Positions 25,111 to 38,100 of a stretch of 64,000 nucleotides of DNA are shown here, in pieces. The notes beneath the pieces are model-generated. The model did not search any database, was not told where the DNA came from, and was given only the letters and a program-made list of their open reading frames with translations. The stretch lies in assembly GCF_000224145.3 (NCBI RefSeq), contig NC_020175.2, positions 3,796,360 through 3,860,359 on the forward strand. The letters are read 5' to 3'. Every line of letters starts with the position of its first letter. Position 1 is the first letter of the stretch. The stretch is from Ciona intestinalis. Its lineage: Eukaryota > Chordata > Ascidiacea > Phlebobranchia > Cionidae. A program made the translations under genes and the position numbers.

Positions 25111-27675
25111 ATGAAGAAAGCCTCTACAAAATGGATGCTATTTGCAACTGCCCTTATTTCCATATTCTTAGTAACAATGTGGACTTTGCAATATCGTTCC
25201 AAAGATCATTGTAAAATGTGTTTTAAATTAATAGATTATGTGTTACAAAGTGTGTTCATACTATACTGACTGTTCTATTTGTTCTTAGGTCTAGTTCTTA
25301 ATATCCTTTATTGTAACTAATAATTTACTCTGAATTACCCTTTAAACATTATTTTATTTTTAGTTAAAGCAAAACAGCTAAATACAGATCATTCATATAA
25401 GCTGGAAAGTGAAAAAGGTAATGTGTTTATTTTTCATATGCTGGCTAAATATGACTAAAATTTACTCATGTCACTGCTAAATATGAATCAAAATTGGAGC
25501 ACAGACATATTTTTTAAAGCCCATGTTTACTTGTGTACTTACAAAGTTACAATACATGTTTTTGTTACTGTGCAGAACAACCCAAAACTACAACCACTCC
25601 TGCTCCTTTGGTCCCACACACACAACCTGGTGTTCGTGTTAAAACTAAAAAGGAGGTTAAACCTAATCCTGTTGAATACTACTGCAATTTCCCCAACAGC
25701 AATGACATATTTAAGATGCAAGAAGGTGGGTAACTACCGTTAGCTTAAACTAGGTAGATCCCATCATCAAGGTTATTGTCTATGTGTGTCTCCTATCCTA
25801 TATAAATACACAGCCTACTCACTAAAATGGACAGCCTACTCATTAAAGTTTTCAATTGATTTTCATGTAGGTAATGGCCAAAAAGGATGGAAATTGAAAC
25901 AAGTGCAAATAGTGATCAGACATGGAGACAGAGCACCTTTGAATTTGAATGTGTACCATAAATTCAGAACCAAAAACCGCTTTTGTAATATACATTCAAG
26001 TATGTTTCTAACAGTGTGTTATTATATATGATGCTAATATAGTATTAATTAGTCTCTAAACTGTGATTTTCTTGTAAATTATTCAGATTTCTACTCTGAC
26101 ACATTAAAATTGGTATCAAATTATAGAAATAGCATAATGAAGGATCAAAACTCACAACATTTACCTTATTTCGCACAACCTTTGCCCGAAGGGATTGTCT
26201 GCAGTCCAGGCCAATTAACAGTCATTGGTGCAGTAAGTGACATTCATATTTTTTTAACATAAAAAGAATACATACATAAACATTTTTAAAGTTTTGTTTT
26301 TCATTACCAGTTACAACATTTACACAACGGTTTGATGCTGCGTGAGGCTTACATTCGAAAGCACAAACTGGTAGACCCTGCCACTCAAGATAAATTTGTC
26401 TATGTTCGTTCCACTCATGTTCGACGCACATTTCAAAGTGCTGTTGCTTTCTTGTATGGCTTTTTACCTAACTATCACCTTCAAGACGTAAGCTCTGTAG
26501 AATTATTTTGTTTATGGAGATTTCGTTTTTTGCAATGGCAGTGCATGTGAGTTTATCAGTTTATCTATAAAAATATAAAAAATGTCTCATTGCAGATTCC
26601 AATAACCTTTACAATGGGTCCAACATTTTGTGAGAAACACTGTGTGTGCCCAATTGTTAAAACCTTGGAAAAGAAGGTAAAGAAAACTCAGTACCAAAAT
26701 TACTTAAAAAGGCAGAGGAACAATCCTATTATAAAGAATATCTCCAGAATTACTGGAATTGGAGATCACACCGGTAAACATTTGACATTTATTTAAAGTG
26801 TGAAAAAAACTGTGAAGCCACAAGCCAATCCATTAATTTATGCTCTTATAGCGTGTGTCTTTTTACAATTTTCATTTTATCTTTTAACACTTTTATGCAG
26901 GACCCCTCATGGATTCGTTGGTAACAGGGTATATCTGCAAGCAAATTCCTTTGCCATGTAATGAAAATGGAGAGTGTGTGGAGCTATCTGAATTAAATGT
27001 TGTAATGAATGAACAAGAATATCTAAACAGGTAGATGGAAGTAATAACAAAAAGTGTCATGTATAATATGCAGATCAGTAATACTAAGTAGTAAATGACA
27101 CTTTTCAGATTAAATTGTTTTGATTTTCAGAGTTACCCGACTAGAGTCTCCTGCAAGAAATATATCATTGTTACAAATTCAACCTTTTCTGGAAAATATC
27201 ACCAATCATATGAAACAAGTTGTGGAAGATTCAGCTGCTCAAAGAAAAGCAGTTTTGTATTCAGGGCATGACCTGACTCTTGCACCATTAATTCAAGCAC
27301 TAGGCTTGCCAGAATATAGGTAAAAAAGTGAAATATAGAAGATTAATAAATTTTAACACCAATTAGTAGATTTAAATGGCTAACCCTAAACCATTTTGTA
27401 GGTGGCCAAGATTAGCAAGTCGTTTGGTGTTTGAGCTTTGGCAAGCAACAGATGGTATGCACTTTGTAAAAATTCTTTTCAATGGCGTTGATGTTACCAA
27501 TGACACTGCTTTTTGTCCAGGTTGGTATAAGAATTCTGATTTTGCAAGAAGATTTTATGGTGTATTATTTACAGGTAAAAACAAGCCATGTTCATATAAC
27601 TCTTTTATGCAATTCCAAAGGGACATAGGGAAATATTTTGGATTTGATTCAAGAAGTTCTGTATGCAAAAGCTAA
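25111..27675 (+). CDS. PXYLP1: PXYLP1-like histidine phosphatase (2-phosphoxylose phosphatase)
   Basis: In vertebrates PXYLP1 is a Golgi type II membrane enzyme that removes the 2-phosphate from xylose in the proteoglycan linker, allowing glycosaminoglycan chains to grow. Ten exons, 508 residues (human 480): 25111-25210, 25364-25417, 25576-25725, 25871-25999, 26087-26232, 26311-26487, 26596-26773, 26901-27030, 27131-27319, 27402-27675; every junction keeps frame. Residues 8-25 form one membrane anchor after a short basic start, fitting a type II protein. A Thr/Pro-rich stem follows. The histidine acid phosphatase signature RHGDRAP is at 118-124 and the second catalytic motif SGHDLTL has His401-Asp402. 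Cys residues in FCEKHCVCP and PLPCNENGECVE resemble the family. AATAAA follows at 27936. The other candidate is a different acid-phosphatase-like family member; the membrane anchor and length favour PXYLP1. Confidence 0.87.
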
Positions 27676-27935
27676 TACTGTCCTGCTACAAGTCAATCAA
27701 ATGATATGTCTACTGTCTCTTTATTTATTTTATGTACCCAATATTCCATTTGCCATATTGACTTTTTTTTCTTCTATTTGCACTTTAGAGTTAGAATTTT
27801 TTTACTACGCTGTATCATTAACAAATTTAGAATTTTTTTATTAAGCTGTTTCATTAACAGATCTATAATCTTCAAGTGAAGGAAATTATGTTTTCAAGTG
27901 TATTTTTCTGTATTTCCAGTATTGCAGTAAGAAGT

Positions 27936-27941
27936 AATAAA
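27936..27941 (+). terminator. Probable polyadenylation signal of PXYLP1
   Basis: AATAAA 260 bp after the stop codon, followed within 40 bp by a T- and G-rich stretch (TTTGTTTGTTTTAGG), as expected around a poly(A) site. Confidence 0.6.
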
Positions 27942-28678
27942 AGTGTTGGACATGCTAAATTTGTTTGTTTTAGGTGATTTAAAGAATGGCTCATATAGAA
28001 TGCACTGACCAACGGTACACACCGTTGCACTGACAGTGCTGTAAGTAAATATAATACCAGAAAAATAGTGTTACCATAGATATCTGTGTTACCACTGAAA
28101 TTTCAGGAACAGTTGTTTACCATTTATATGAGGTTCGGATAATAAATCGAAGTAATGTATATGCAGGGCAAATTTCCGGTCACATGCCAACAGACGTTTG
28201 TTATTCATGCATTACTAGTATCTCATGCGCGTTCACACAACGGGGACTGAAGGAATAGATCTGTCTGTCTCGAGACTAAAAACACGAGATCGTGACGTCA
28301 CTGGGCATATATATTCGTAATGAATTAGTTTGAATGAAAGTGAGATTACCGTACTTTGGATTTAAGTAGCTATATTACCATATATGCCTAATTATTTTTA
28401 CTTTTAAAACAAACAGAGTTCGCAATAAGTTTAAAAGATAAACAATACAAGCCATTGGGAGTGCAGACAGTGTGTTGTTTTATAGGTGTAGGCTTAGTAA
28501 GCGAACTACCGGTATGGCAGTATACTGACATTTGAATACGCGTTAACGTATTTATATTGTATTTTCTTTTAACAGTACAAAGCCGACACTTCTAAATTGT
28601 TCTGTCAAATGACCTCATAGCTTATAACGCAATCAGGTTAATTCCCCTTGGTTTTGCCCTTTAAATTTCTCCATCAAA
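27942..28678 (+). promoter_or_regulatory. Upstream region of SCAMP with CRE site and 3' splice site
   Basis: Holds a perfect CRE palindrome TGACGTCA at 28293-28300. A strong 3' splice site (ATTTTCTTTTAACAG) ends at 28575, 103 bp before the SCAMP start codon. It either closes a 5'UTR intron or accepts a trans-spliced leader. No coding frame was recognised. Confidence 0.5.
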
Positions 28679-30158
28679 ATGAGCAACTTTGATGCCAATC
28701 CATTTGCTGATCCATTCCAAGATGGCTCAGTTACCGCAGCCACATCATCTGACAAAGCTAACTTGGAAGATTTCAACCCGTTTGCTCAAACTGCCAATGA
28801 TAATAATGCACCTGCTATGATGCAACCCACCAACCCCCCTCCCCCATACACTGACTATGGATCGAATAATATTTCACCTAACTCTGCACCCCCGGTAGCG
28901 GCACCCGCCGCACCACCTGTCATTCCTGGTCATGAAGAGTTGTTGAAACGACAGGAAGAGCTTGAGAGAAAAGCAGAAGAACTCCAACGCAGAGAACAGC
29001 AAATGGCGTCATCAAACTACAACCCAAGAAGTAACAATTGGCCACCAATTCCAAAATGGTTCCCTGTTGGTCCATGTTTCTACCAAGACTTTTCGGTTGA
29101 CATACCCCACGAGTTTCAAACTACCATAAAAATGCTCTATTATCTATGGATGTTCTACTGCCTGGTCATGTTCTTTAACATGCTTACATCTCTTGCTGTA
29201 TTCTGTGTAGACAGCACAACAGGCACAGGATTTGGATTGTCCATTCTATGGTGGTTACTTTTCACCCCATGCTCTCTGTGCTGGTACCGACCCGCATACA
29301 AGGCATTCCGTAGTGACAGCTCATTTAACTTCTTTTTGTTTTTCTTCATCATGTTTTTCCAGGTAAGAATAGACTGGAACAGTTTCTAAATCTGTCTAAT
29401 AAAATTTTTTGATAAATTTCCGTCTTAAGAAAACTGACCGAATTGGAAATATTTATTACTTATGATTGTTTAATGACTTCTTGTGTTCATAGGCATGTGT
29501 TGGTGTTATCATGGCAGTTGGGATTCCTAATTCTGGCTACTCTGGATGGATTGTTGCACTCGGTCATTTTGACGCCTCGAAAGGTGGACCAGGAATTGGA
29601 ATTATGGCTTCAATTCAATCCACTATGTTCACTGTCATGGCTGTGCTTTCAATTATTTTGCTTAAGAAGGTACATCAATTATTCAAGCCTGAGTCCATAT
29701 AGGCATTATAGATTAGAGATAAGCTTAACGTTTTTGTATTTTTAACAAAATCTGGAATGATATTATATTATGAATGCAGTTTTGCCCACTGTTGCCAAAC
29801 ATAGGAAACCTCATTAAACATTGTGGAACATACTTTTGCTTTCCTTGTCTGTATAGAGTCACTAATAGGCAAGGGTAAAGCTGTTATTTTGTAAATCTGG
29901 GGCCAAAACATACAATATCACCCGTATTCAAAAGTTAGGCTGACATGGGCACCATATATTGTGTGGAGCATGACTAAGGTGCTTATTTTTGTTTCACAGG
30001 TTCATTCAGTGTACAGATCAACTGGGGCGAGCTTTGAAAAGGCACAACAGGAGTTTGCTAGTGATGTTATGAAGAATCCAGGAGTACAAACTGCAGCAGC
30101 AAACGCTGCCGGTGCAGCTGCTAGTTCTGCTGCACAGAACCTAGGTGGCAGATATTGA
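28679..30158 (+). CDS. SCAMP: Secretory carrier-associated membrane protein (SCAMP)
   Basis: SCAMPs are four-pass membrane proteins of the recycling and secretory pathways that act in vesicle trafficking and exocytosis. Three exons, 339 residues: 28679-29362, 29493-29669, 30000-30158. The N-terminal cytoplasmic part has NPF motifs at 7-9 and 33-35 that bind EH-domain proteins, a Pro-rich stretch, and a charged heptad region ([20 protein letters not shown]) predicted to be a coiled coil. Then come the conserved [18 protein letters not shown], four hydrophobic segments, and the family's signature loop [19 protein letters not shown]. The C-terminal tail is Ala-rich and ends GGRY. NPF repeats suggest the SCAMP1/2/3 type rather than the short SCAMP4/5 type. 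The last exon recurs at 30702-30860 beyond an assembly gap, most likely an assembly duplicate. Confidence 0.95.
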
Positions 30159-30414
30159 AACACTAACTGCTAGTTGGACCTGCAGCGCTGGCAGCCAAAT
30201 AGTGCAGGAAGTAGCACCTGCAAAATAGCCCTTCGAAAACGTTGGCTGTAAGTGTTGTTGTTCTCTTGATAATTAAGTGGCAATAGAAATGGAGCATTTT
30301 TCATAACAGCAATTTCATAATTCCGTCACAACAGCTTAGGCTTTCTGCTTCACCCATTTCTCATGCTAATTTATCCTCTGTTAATTCAGAGAATGTCACT
30401 TGAAAAGTTGTGTT
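29763..30414 (+). repeat. First copy of a 650-bp duplicate flanking an assembly gap
   Basis: This block, which includes the SCAMP last exon, recurs at 30465-31115 at a constant offset of 702 bp. I noticed two differences by eye (AAACATAGG versus AAGCATAGG; CTAATAGG versus CTAATGGG). The block ends precisely at the run of Ns, which points to an assembly overlap or haplotype duplicate. Confidence 0.85.
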
Positions 30415-30464
30415 NNNNNNNNNNNNNNNNNNNNNNNNNNNNNNNNNNNNNNNNNNNNNNNNNN
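30415..30464. other. Assembly gap of 50 Ns
   Basis: Exactly 50 undetermined bases, probably a placeholder size. Confidence 0.99.
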
Positions 30465-31115
30465 TTATATTATGAATGCAGTTTTGCCCACTGTTGCCAA
30501 GCATAGGAAACCTCATTAAACATTGTGGAACATACTTTTGCTTTCCTTGTCTGTATAGAGTCACTAATGGGCAAGGGTAAAGCTGTTATTTTGTAAATCT
30601 GGGGCCAAAACATACAATATCACCCGTATTCAAAAGTTAGGCTGACATGGGCACCATATATTGTGTGGAGCATGACTAAGGTGCTTATTTTTGTTTCACA
30701 GGTTCATTCAGTGTACAGATCAACTGGGGCGAGCTTTGAAAAGGCACAACAGGAGTTTGCTAGTGATGTTATGAAGAATCCAGGAGTACAAACTGCAGCA
30801 GCAAACGCTGCCGGTGCAGCTGCTAGTTCTGCTGCACAGAACCTAGGTGGCAGATATTGAAACACTAACTGCTAGTTGGACCTGCAGCGCTGGCAGCCAA
30901 ATAGTGCAGGAAGTAGCACCTGCAAAATAGCCCTTCGAAAACGTTGGCTGTAAGTGTTGTTGTTCTCTTGATAATTAAGTGGCAATAGAAATGGAGCATT
31001 TTTCATAACAGCAATTTCATAATTCCGTCACAACAGCTTAGGCTTTCTGCTTCACCCATTTCTCATGCTAATTTATCCTCTGTTAATTCAGAGAATGTCA
31101 CTTGAAAAGTTGTGT
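30465..31115 (+). repeat. SCAMP: Second copy of the SCAMP 3' block
   Basis: Near-identical to 29763-30414. It contains a second copy of the SCAMP last exon at 30702-30860 with its own acceptor and an identical protein sequence. If real it would be an in-frame tandem duplication of the terminal exon; if artefact, it should be removed from gene models. Confidence 0.85.
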
Positions 31116-32139
31116 GTAAATTGTTGTACTAGCTGTAATGCCATAGAAAAAAATGTGGTGCCGAAAAAATTGTGATTTTAAAAAACTAATTGAATTTTGG
31201 TAAAAAACATTTCATTTTTAAAATTATTTTGTTAATGTTTGCTGTACTACTGTAAAAGTTCTAGTTTAAATTAACAATATTTCCACTGTTTCAATTCAAC
31301 AATGTTCCAATTGAAACAGTAAGGCTGTTTTTGGTCCTTTCATCGTAATTGGGACAGTAGAAACGAGTAGCTGTGTTTATATGCTTGTCATAGTTATTCA
31401 TGGTGGTATTGAACAACCTTTATAAGAGTGTTGTATATTTAAACAATTGTGGTTTCTTTTATTTCATGTACATTTGTGATCACCCCATTTCTATACACCC
31501 ATCATTTAACATTTATTATTTATTCAATGTCCTGCTTAAATCTGTTCTCGGTTTATAAATACATGATAGCAGCAGTAACGTACATTTAGTGTATGTAAGT
31601 GGTAATATATATATATTAGTAACGTTTTTGTATTTTCCGTCGTATAAAAATTTATGATTATAGACAACTAATAGAAAATGTTGCTATGCGTCGTTTCTTA
31701 TTTAAACCAAAGGAACCCTGAGGGAAATTAGTAAATGCAGTTGCGTTATGTTTCTTAAGTGAACAGAATATGTCTTCTAGGAAAGAATGAACGTTATTTA
31801 TTCTCGCATCGTTGGGCAGCCAGTATTTATAACTTCGGTGTTTCATACAAGTCACCGAGTTCCGGTTTATAAGGAGTTTTTTTTCTCCTTTATATGTATG
31901 GTTGCATTTTGACAGATAAGAAACCGCTAGGTTAGGGCAATCTCTGTTAGGTGTTTTGCTCAAGGACACACAAGACCACAATGGTAGCAATTTCAAACGT
32001 ATATCTTCTGTCTAACAGAGATACAAAGTTAATATTTATCCCAGGCCTTCCACTTAAAACCAGCTTCGTGCCAAACAGTTTCATCGTTTCAGCAAGATTT
32101 TGTATTGACTATAGGTAGAGTAAGAAATAAATAAATTGC
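31116..32139. other. Convergent spacer SCAMP/MTIF2
   Basis: Holds the SCAMP 3'UTR on the left and the MTIF2 3'UTR on the right, with a SINE at 31788-32025. No further gene recognised. A clear SCAMP poly(A) signal was not identified. Confidence 0.5.
31788..32025 (-). mobile_element. tRNA-derived SINE, diverged
   Basis: Left edge GAATGAACGTTATTTATTCT is the tail, followed by family words TTCATACAAG and GGTTAGGGCAATCTCTGTTA then TTGCTCAAGGACACACAAGA. The head is decayed. Confidence 0.65.
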
Positions 32140-35100
32140 CTAGCAAAAGCCAGATGGCTTCCATTTTAACTTGTTTGGTACGTAAGATGTTTTAAAACAT
32201 TTTATCACATCCCCTTTTTCTGGAAGAATACCGTCACCTTTAAACAGCAAACCACATTGCTGGCCAATATTAGCAGAAGTGATAGGAAGTTTTTGATGAA
32301 ACATCGACAAAAGTTTACCTATTTGTTTAAAAAAAAGGAATTTAAAAAAAAATTGAGAACATACCGATAGTGGTTTTATATTTCGGCTTATATATATGTT
32401 ATGCTAAAAAAATTTTCTTACATAAATTTTATTACAGCTATGTTATTTCAATAAATATGATTTCATGATTTCAAAGTAGTTAATCTGCACAAATGTATCA
32501 CAGTTTTAGCTTTACTTACCTTCATGTATAACTTCATTACCACGAATTAACTGACAAACATGAGAATCCTTCATTATAATGTTGCCTTGTTTCACCTTAC
32601 AACCAGCTACTAATGAAGATTTATTTTCTGAGGTTGTAAAAGTGTCCAAAACTAACGCATCACCTAAAAAATATATTACTGTATAAAAAAAACATAACAT
32701 TTTTTTGTTTTTCCCATTAACCACAATAGTCATCCTAAGGTAGTGAAAAGATTGAGTTAACAGAAAAACGACAGTCATTATATCCTGCTTAAGATAAAAT
32801 AAATAAAAAAGCCTTAGATAAAAAGTGTGGCTGCTAAATCATATATCCTAGCCCTGTCATGTAAGGTCGTAAGGACAAACAAGTTATTTTAACTGCTGGG
32901 TACATAGTTTATATATTACAGGTGCTAAGTTTATTACACACAAAGTAATATACATGGTAACTCGTAAGCTGGCATGAGGTGTATAAACACCCGTGTTATA
33001 ACGAGTATGGACAGCCATTTCCCCGCCATACAATAATAAAGTAAATAACAATCATTCAGTTGTTACCTTGCAGTTCATTCTTAAGAACTGGAGGTAGTAG
33101 TTCTTCAATAGCTTTAACCAAAGCGTCAAATAAATGATAAATAACATTAAAACTGAGAATTTCAACATCAGATTTTTCGGCGAGTTCCTTTATTTCTTTG
33201 CTTGGTGAAACATTGAATGTGACAATAACAGCTGAAAGATGTTTTTAAATATTTTTTTGAGCTCATTTTAGGCAAAAACAAGCTACACATAATTTACATA
33301 TGCATACATGTATATAGGTCTGCTACCAACTGATTTGACTTGTAATATTTTAAAATGAAGATAATACATACATGTATCATAAAATATTTTAAACAAAATA
33401 AGTAAAATGGTGTAGGCAAATTTTGATTTGTTGGTAAAAAGGCCAAAATTCTTACTATAGTATATAGGTCACTACCAAAAAAATTTAATAATTCCAGTAA
33501 ATGAACTTTAAGCTCTGTATTCATTAAATTAAGAACTTACCGTTTAATGTATTAGCAAGTTCAATGTCTGATTCTCGTATTTCTCCCACTTGTTCTGTTA
33601 CCACTTGTAGTTCACACACGTCGTGACAGTTGTATGAACACAGTAGATCGTTCACTGCACCCAAGGAACCATCCAGGTCAGCTGGAATATACATCAGCTT
33701 AGTATGGTTTTGTTACAAGGTAACTCAAATAGATGAATGAATGAATGAATGTAACTTGTTTATACTTGCGTGGCAGGACATCCACAGTTGGTATAACATA
33801 GGTGTTTTGATTTATAAACCTTGTGCTCGCTTAAGGAGTTATTATGTATGTAACTTTATAGGTGATTATTTGTTTATTAATATGTATGAGGAGTATGACT
33901 GACATATATAAACAACCCATAAGGGACCCCTGGGTTGGAGCACGGATCAGTATCGAGCATCAAACACAGTTTAACTCTATATACTCTTTCAAAAGTAACA
34001 GTTGCTTATGATGTACAATCCTAATCTATATGGGTTAGGCTCCACTTAGAAGCCTGTCCGTTGAGATGGATTGCAAGCCAGAGTTACCTCATGGTGCAAA
34101 GTTGCAATGTTGATTAAACACATAGTACTTGTGTGTGATAATTGAGTCACGAGGAAGTAAACAAACTATTTCAACAAACTTTCAGTTGTGCCTTGTTCAA
34201 ACATAGATAATGTCATGTCTATTTTTAACATGGCAAACCTCAACTGCTGGCTAAAGATTAAGCAAATAAATGTTTCATTTAAACCTTAGTAAAACCAGAA
34301 TTAAATTTTCAAACAGGTGTTATTTTATTTGGTTGACTGGATTTTTGTCCGTTTTGTTTTTATAGCACCAGATCCTAAGTTACCCACAAAGTTACATCTT
34401 TAGTAACTCCTAAACAATTTCTAGGTGTAAAACAAACCACATGAAACAAAATGTTTTAACGGCTGTCATTGCCCCGCCACACCAGAACAAATAAATGTAA
34501 TTAATTAATTCAACAAAATTTCCAACCTTTTAATATGATGTTCAATTCTGGCACACCACTTTTTCTTTTGATAAGTTCAGCAGTTTCTTCCCCAAGAAAT
34601 TTCCTCCTTAAATACCACTTGTGTGCAAACTTTTTTCTTGCATTGTTGTACATTCTGCTTAACAAGATAATTTGACCACTACAATCTGTTACACAACAAA
34701 TGCTATTGTATTCTATTCTACATGGGTGGGGACTTACAGTGTGGCTTGCCATACGACCTGCCATTTAGGCAAGTGTTGGCCTGTTACCTTGATGCTACAA
34801 CTCATTTGGGTTAGAGCATTTTCTGGTAATTGGCTTGCCAAAGGAAACGTATATCAGTAACAAACCTGGTATCCTTGGGTTACAATGCAGGCACCTACCA
34901 ACTATAAGATAATTTTCAATGTACAACCAACAATTTGGGCAACCTATTGGTGACCACTGAAGCAATTGCCATTAAATCTTACCAAAGGTCACATACACCC
35001 ACAAATGGTAGCAGCATCAAGTCTTACTTGAAACCTCTGGGCTAGAGCAGCTGTCACTGAGCCGGACATAATCACAACACAGTCAATATCAAAAACATAT

Positions 35101-38100
35101 CTAATAAGAAGACACTTGTGTTCAATAATTGGTATTCCACTCTTACCTTCTAACTTCCTGCCTGTGTTGAGATATTTGCTCAAAGTCTTCCAGATTTTTC
35201 TCTTCTTGTTGCAGCCTTTTTCTCCATTCCACAACTTCTTTTGCTCTGTCCTTAAAGAGGATAAAAAATGAGTTAAAAGTAAGAATGACTTTAGGTTGGG
35301 AAGACTGACAAAATGTTCACATTCTTTTACAACATATTAAACATATTTCGAAGTTAGAAAAGCATGTTTAGCCGAAAAACAACAGTTTTGTATAGCACAG
35401 GTGTTCTGTTTCATAAACCTCATGCCAACATACGAGTTACCACATATGTAACTTTGTTCAAACATGGAAAACTTACTTCAGTTGGAACTTGCAGTAATAC
35501 TTCACCACTTGGAGGCAGTGTCTTCCACCCAGCGATGTCAACAGGCATGCTCGCTGTCGCTGTTTTGATCACTCGACCATTTTCATCAAATAGTTGCTTC
35601 ACTTTTGCATAGGAGGTACCAGCAACAAGGTGCTAAAAAAACGAAAGTTTTATTCCATGAAGAGTTGTATAAGTTGTAATAGACTTAATCTGGTAAATTC
35701 TAAATCCTGGCCAAGAACCTCAACCGTATAGAATGGGTTGTATAATTCATCAGTCATACATTGAAAAAAGATAATAATTTCTCTGCCAAAAAACGAACAT
35801 AGTGTAATAACTGTAATGCAAGCAGAAGGTGTATGAAACAGGACACCATGTGTTAATGACATATTTGCTGCAAAAAATGCCTTCTTAAAAAAAAAACTAA
35901 ATTTTTAAAAGGACATATATATAATACAGTTATGTTTAAATCTCACGTACATCTCCTTTTTTTAAAGTACCATGTTGAACAACAGCGCTTGCGACACTTC
36001 CTAAATATTTCTCAAGTCGCGACTCCACAATAACACCTTCCACAGCCGAGGTACGGTCTGTAGTAAGTTCCAACACATCAGCTTGTACTAAAATGCATTC
36101 TATCAGATCTTGTAAACCTGGAACAACATAATGCTAAAATATGGCTTTAAACGTTACTGCAAAATTATTGTTTAAATGGGGTCGTAACTTATACTGCAAA
36201 GGGCAAGAAGAAGGGGTGTAAAAAAGGGAAATAAAAAACACAAAAGTGTTATCACCCGTATAATTACATATGGGTGATTTCCTAGGCGAGTATAAAAAAG
36301 AAGAGAATGTTGTAACAACTGTTGTGGCTTGCCATGCAAGGATAAATAATTTACATTTATTAAGGCAATGATCTCTTTCTACAGACCTATTCAGATTCAA
36401 ACACATTAATACAAACAAAATCAAGAGAAACGCTGTATGATAGTAATAACAACAACATTTATACTTTAATTAATCTTATTGTGTCAACTGATGTTTCAAA
36501 CCTGTTCCAGTTTTTGCTGAGATCTCAACAGTTTGTATGTCACCTCCTACTTCCTCAGCTTGTAAACCAACCTCAGCTAGCTCAAGTAAGACTTCTGTCT
36601 GCAAAGAAAAAAACAATTGATAATTTTTTTGTGCTGTAGGGTATAAGTCACTTTGATTTTTATGGCTTAGTTATCTTGGGCAGTTGCACAGTGGTTTTGT
36701 GTGCCTGCATCTTGCCCATAAGAAATGGGTTAGGGGTTAGGCAAGGTTGGAGGCTGCTAGCATTGTGTGTGGGCAAGACACCAAACGGCAATTTCCTTTT
36801 TGGGTTGTCTAAATCTTCAGCCACACACTGAAAAATTCTCTCAAAAAATCAGTAACAAAGTTACATATGTAGGAAAAAATGATTAAATTAAAGAAATTTC
36901 TAAAAATCTCCAAGTATTTTTTAAATAACTCACTGGATTAGCAGATTTTACATCACATTTATTGACAGCTACAATGACTGGAACATTTGCATTGCGAGCC
37001 ATATTGATCGATTCAACTGTTTGTTCCATAACTCCATCATCAGCAGCTACTACAAGCACTACTATGTCTGTGAGCTGAAATAGTCAGTGCAGGGTAAGAA
37101 AATATAGAAAAACCAGCAACGCAGGGTAAAAAAATAGAGAATATAATAACGATTAGTGCAGGGTAACAAAATAAATAAAAAATTTTTTACAGTGTTCGAT
37201 AGTTAAAAAGCCTTTTTCTTATGTTACCATGGCATTTTTGGCGAGACAAAAGTTTATTCTACATTGTTTAAGTTGTAATTCATTTCTGTGACACTGTTTG
37301 GTTTTGTATATTTTATATAAACAATTCTAAATTCCTATTTATAGCATATATATAGATAATTGTTTTTCCAGCTTTATGAAACAATACAGAATATAGCTTT
37401 TGCCCTATCTACAGTTAGAGTTAAGTTACACATAAATAATATTTGTAAATAAACATAAACATTACGTTTGCTCCCCTCTGCCTCATGGAAGAGAAAGCAG
37501 CATGACCAGGGGTGTCCAGGAATGTCAAGGTTTGCCCGTTTTCCAATACAACTGTAGAGCAAATTTATTAATTCATTTTAAAACAAATATGTCTAGATTC
37601 ACTAACGCAGAAAAAAAAGAACAAGTTTGAAAAAAGTTTAAAAAAAAAATTTTTTTTGTCATTTTTTTTTAAAGCGGGGGTGGGGGCGAGCAGAAAACTC
37701 CTCCCCCTGACTGTGCCACTGTACATAATACTTTTGAGTTAGCACTCCATATAAAACCTGCACCTTCAAATGCTCCAATCCTTTGTGTGATACCACCAGC
37801 TTCACCAGCTGCCACTGTAGTTTTCCTCAGTTTATCCAGGAGTGTCGTTTTCCCGTGATCAACATGACCCATGATCGTGATTACTGGTGATCGCTGTTTC
37901 ATGTTTTTACTTTCATCAGTTTTAAAATCCCTGAAATGACATAATGTTTTTTTTCTTTTGTATTAAAATTTTGACCATATCTAGCAATGGTACTTCTGTT
38001 AATACAGTGTTACACATTTACTGAGAAACGATTATGAATAATTGTAAATTATTTATCCGTACAGGTTCCCACTTATAAGTTATCACATATTTATATATAT

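Noticed and set aside
30702-30860. Second SCAMP terminal exon as a true alternative exon
   Set aside because: Its whole 650-bp context is near-identical to the first copy and borders an assembly gap, so artefact is more likely.
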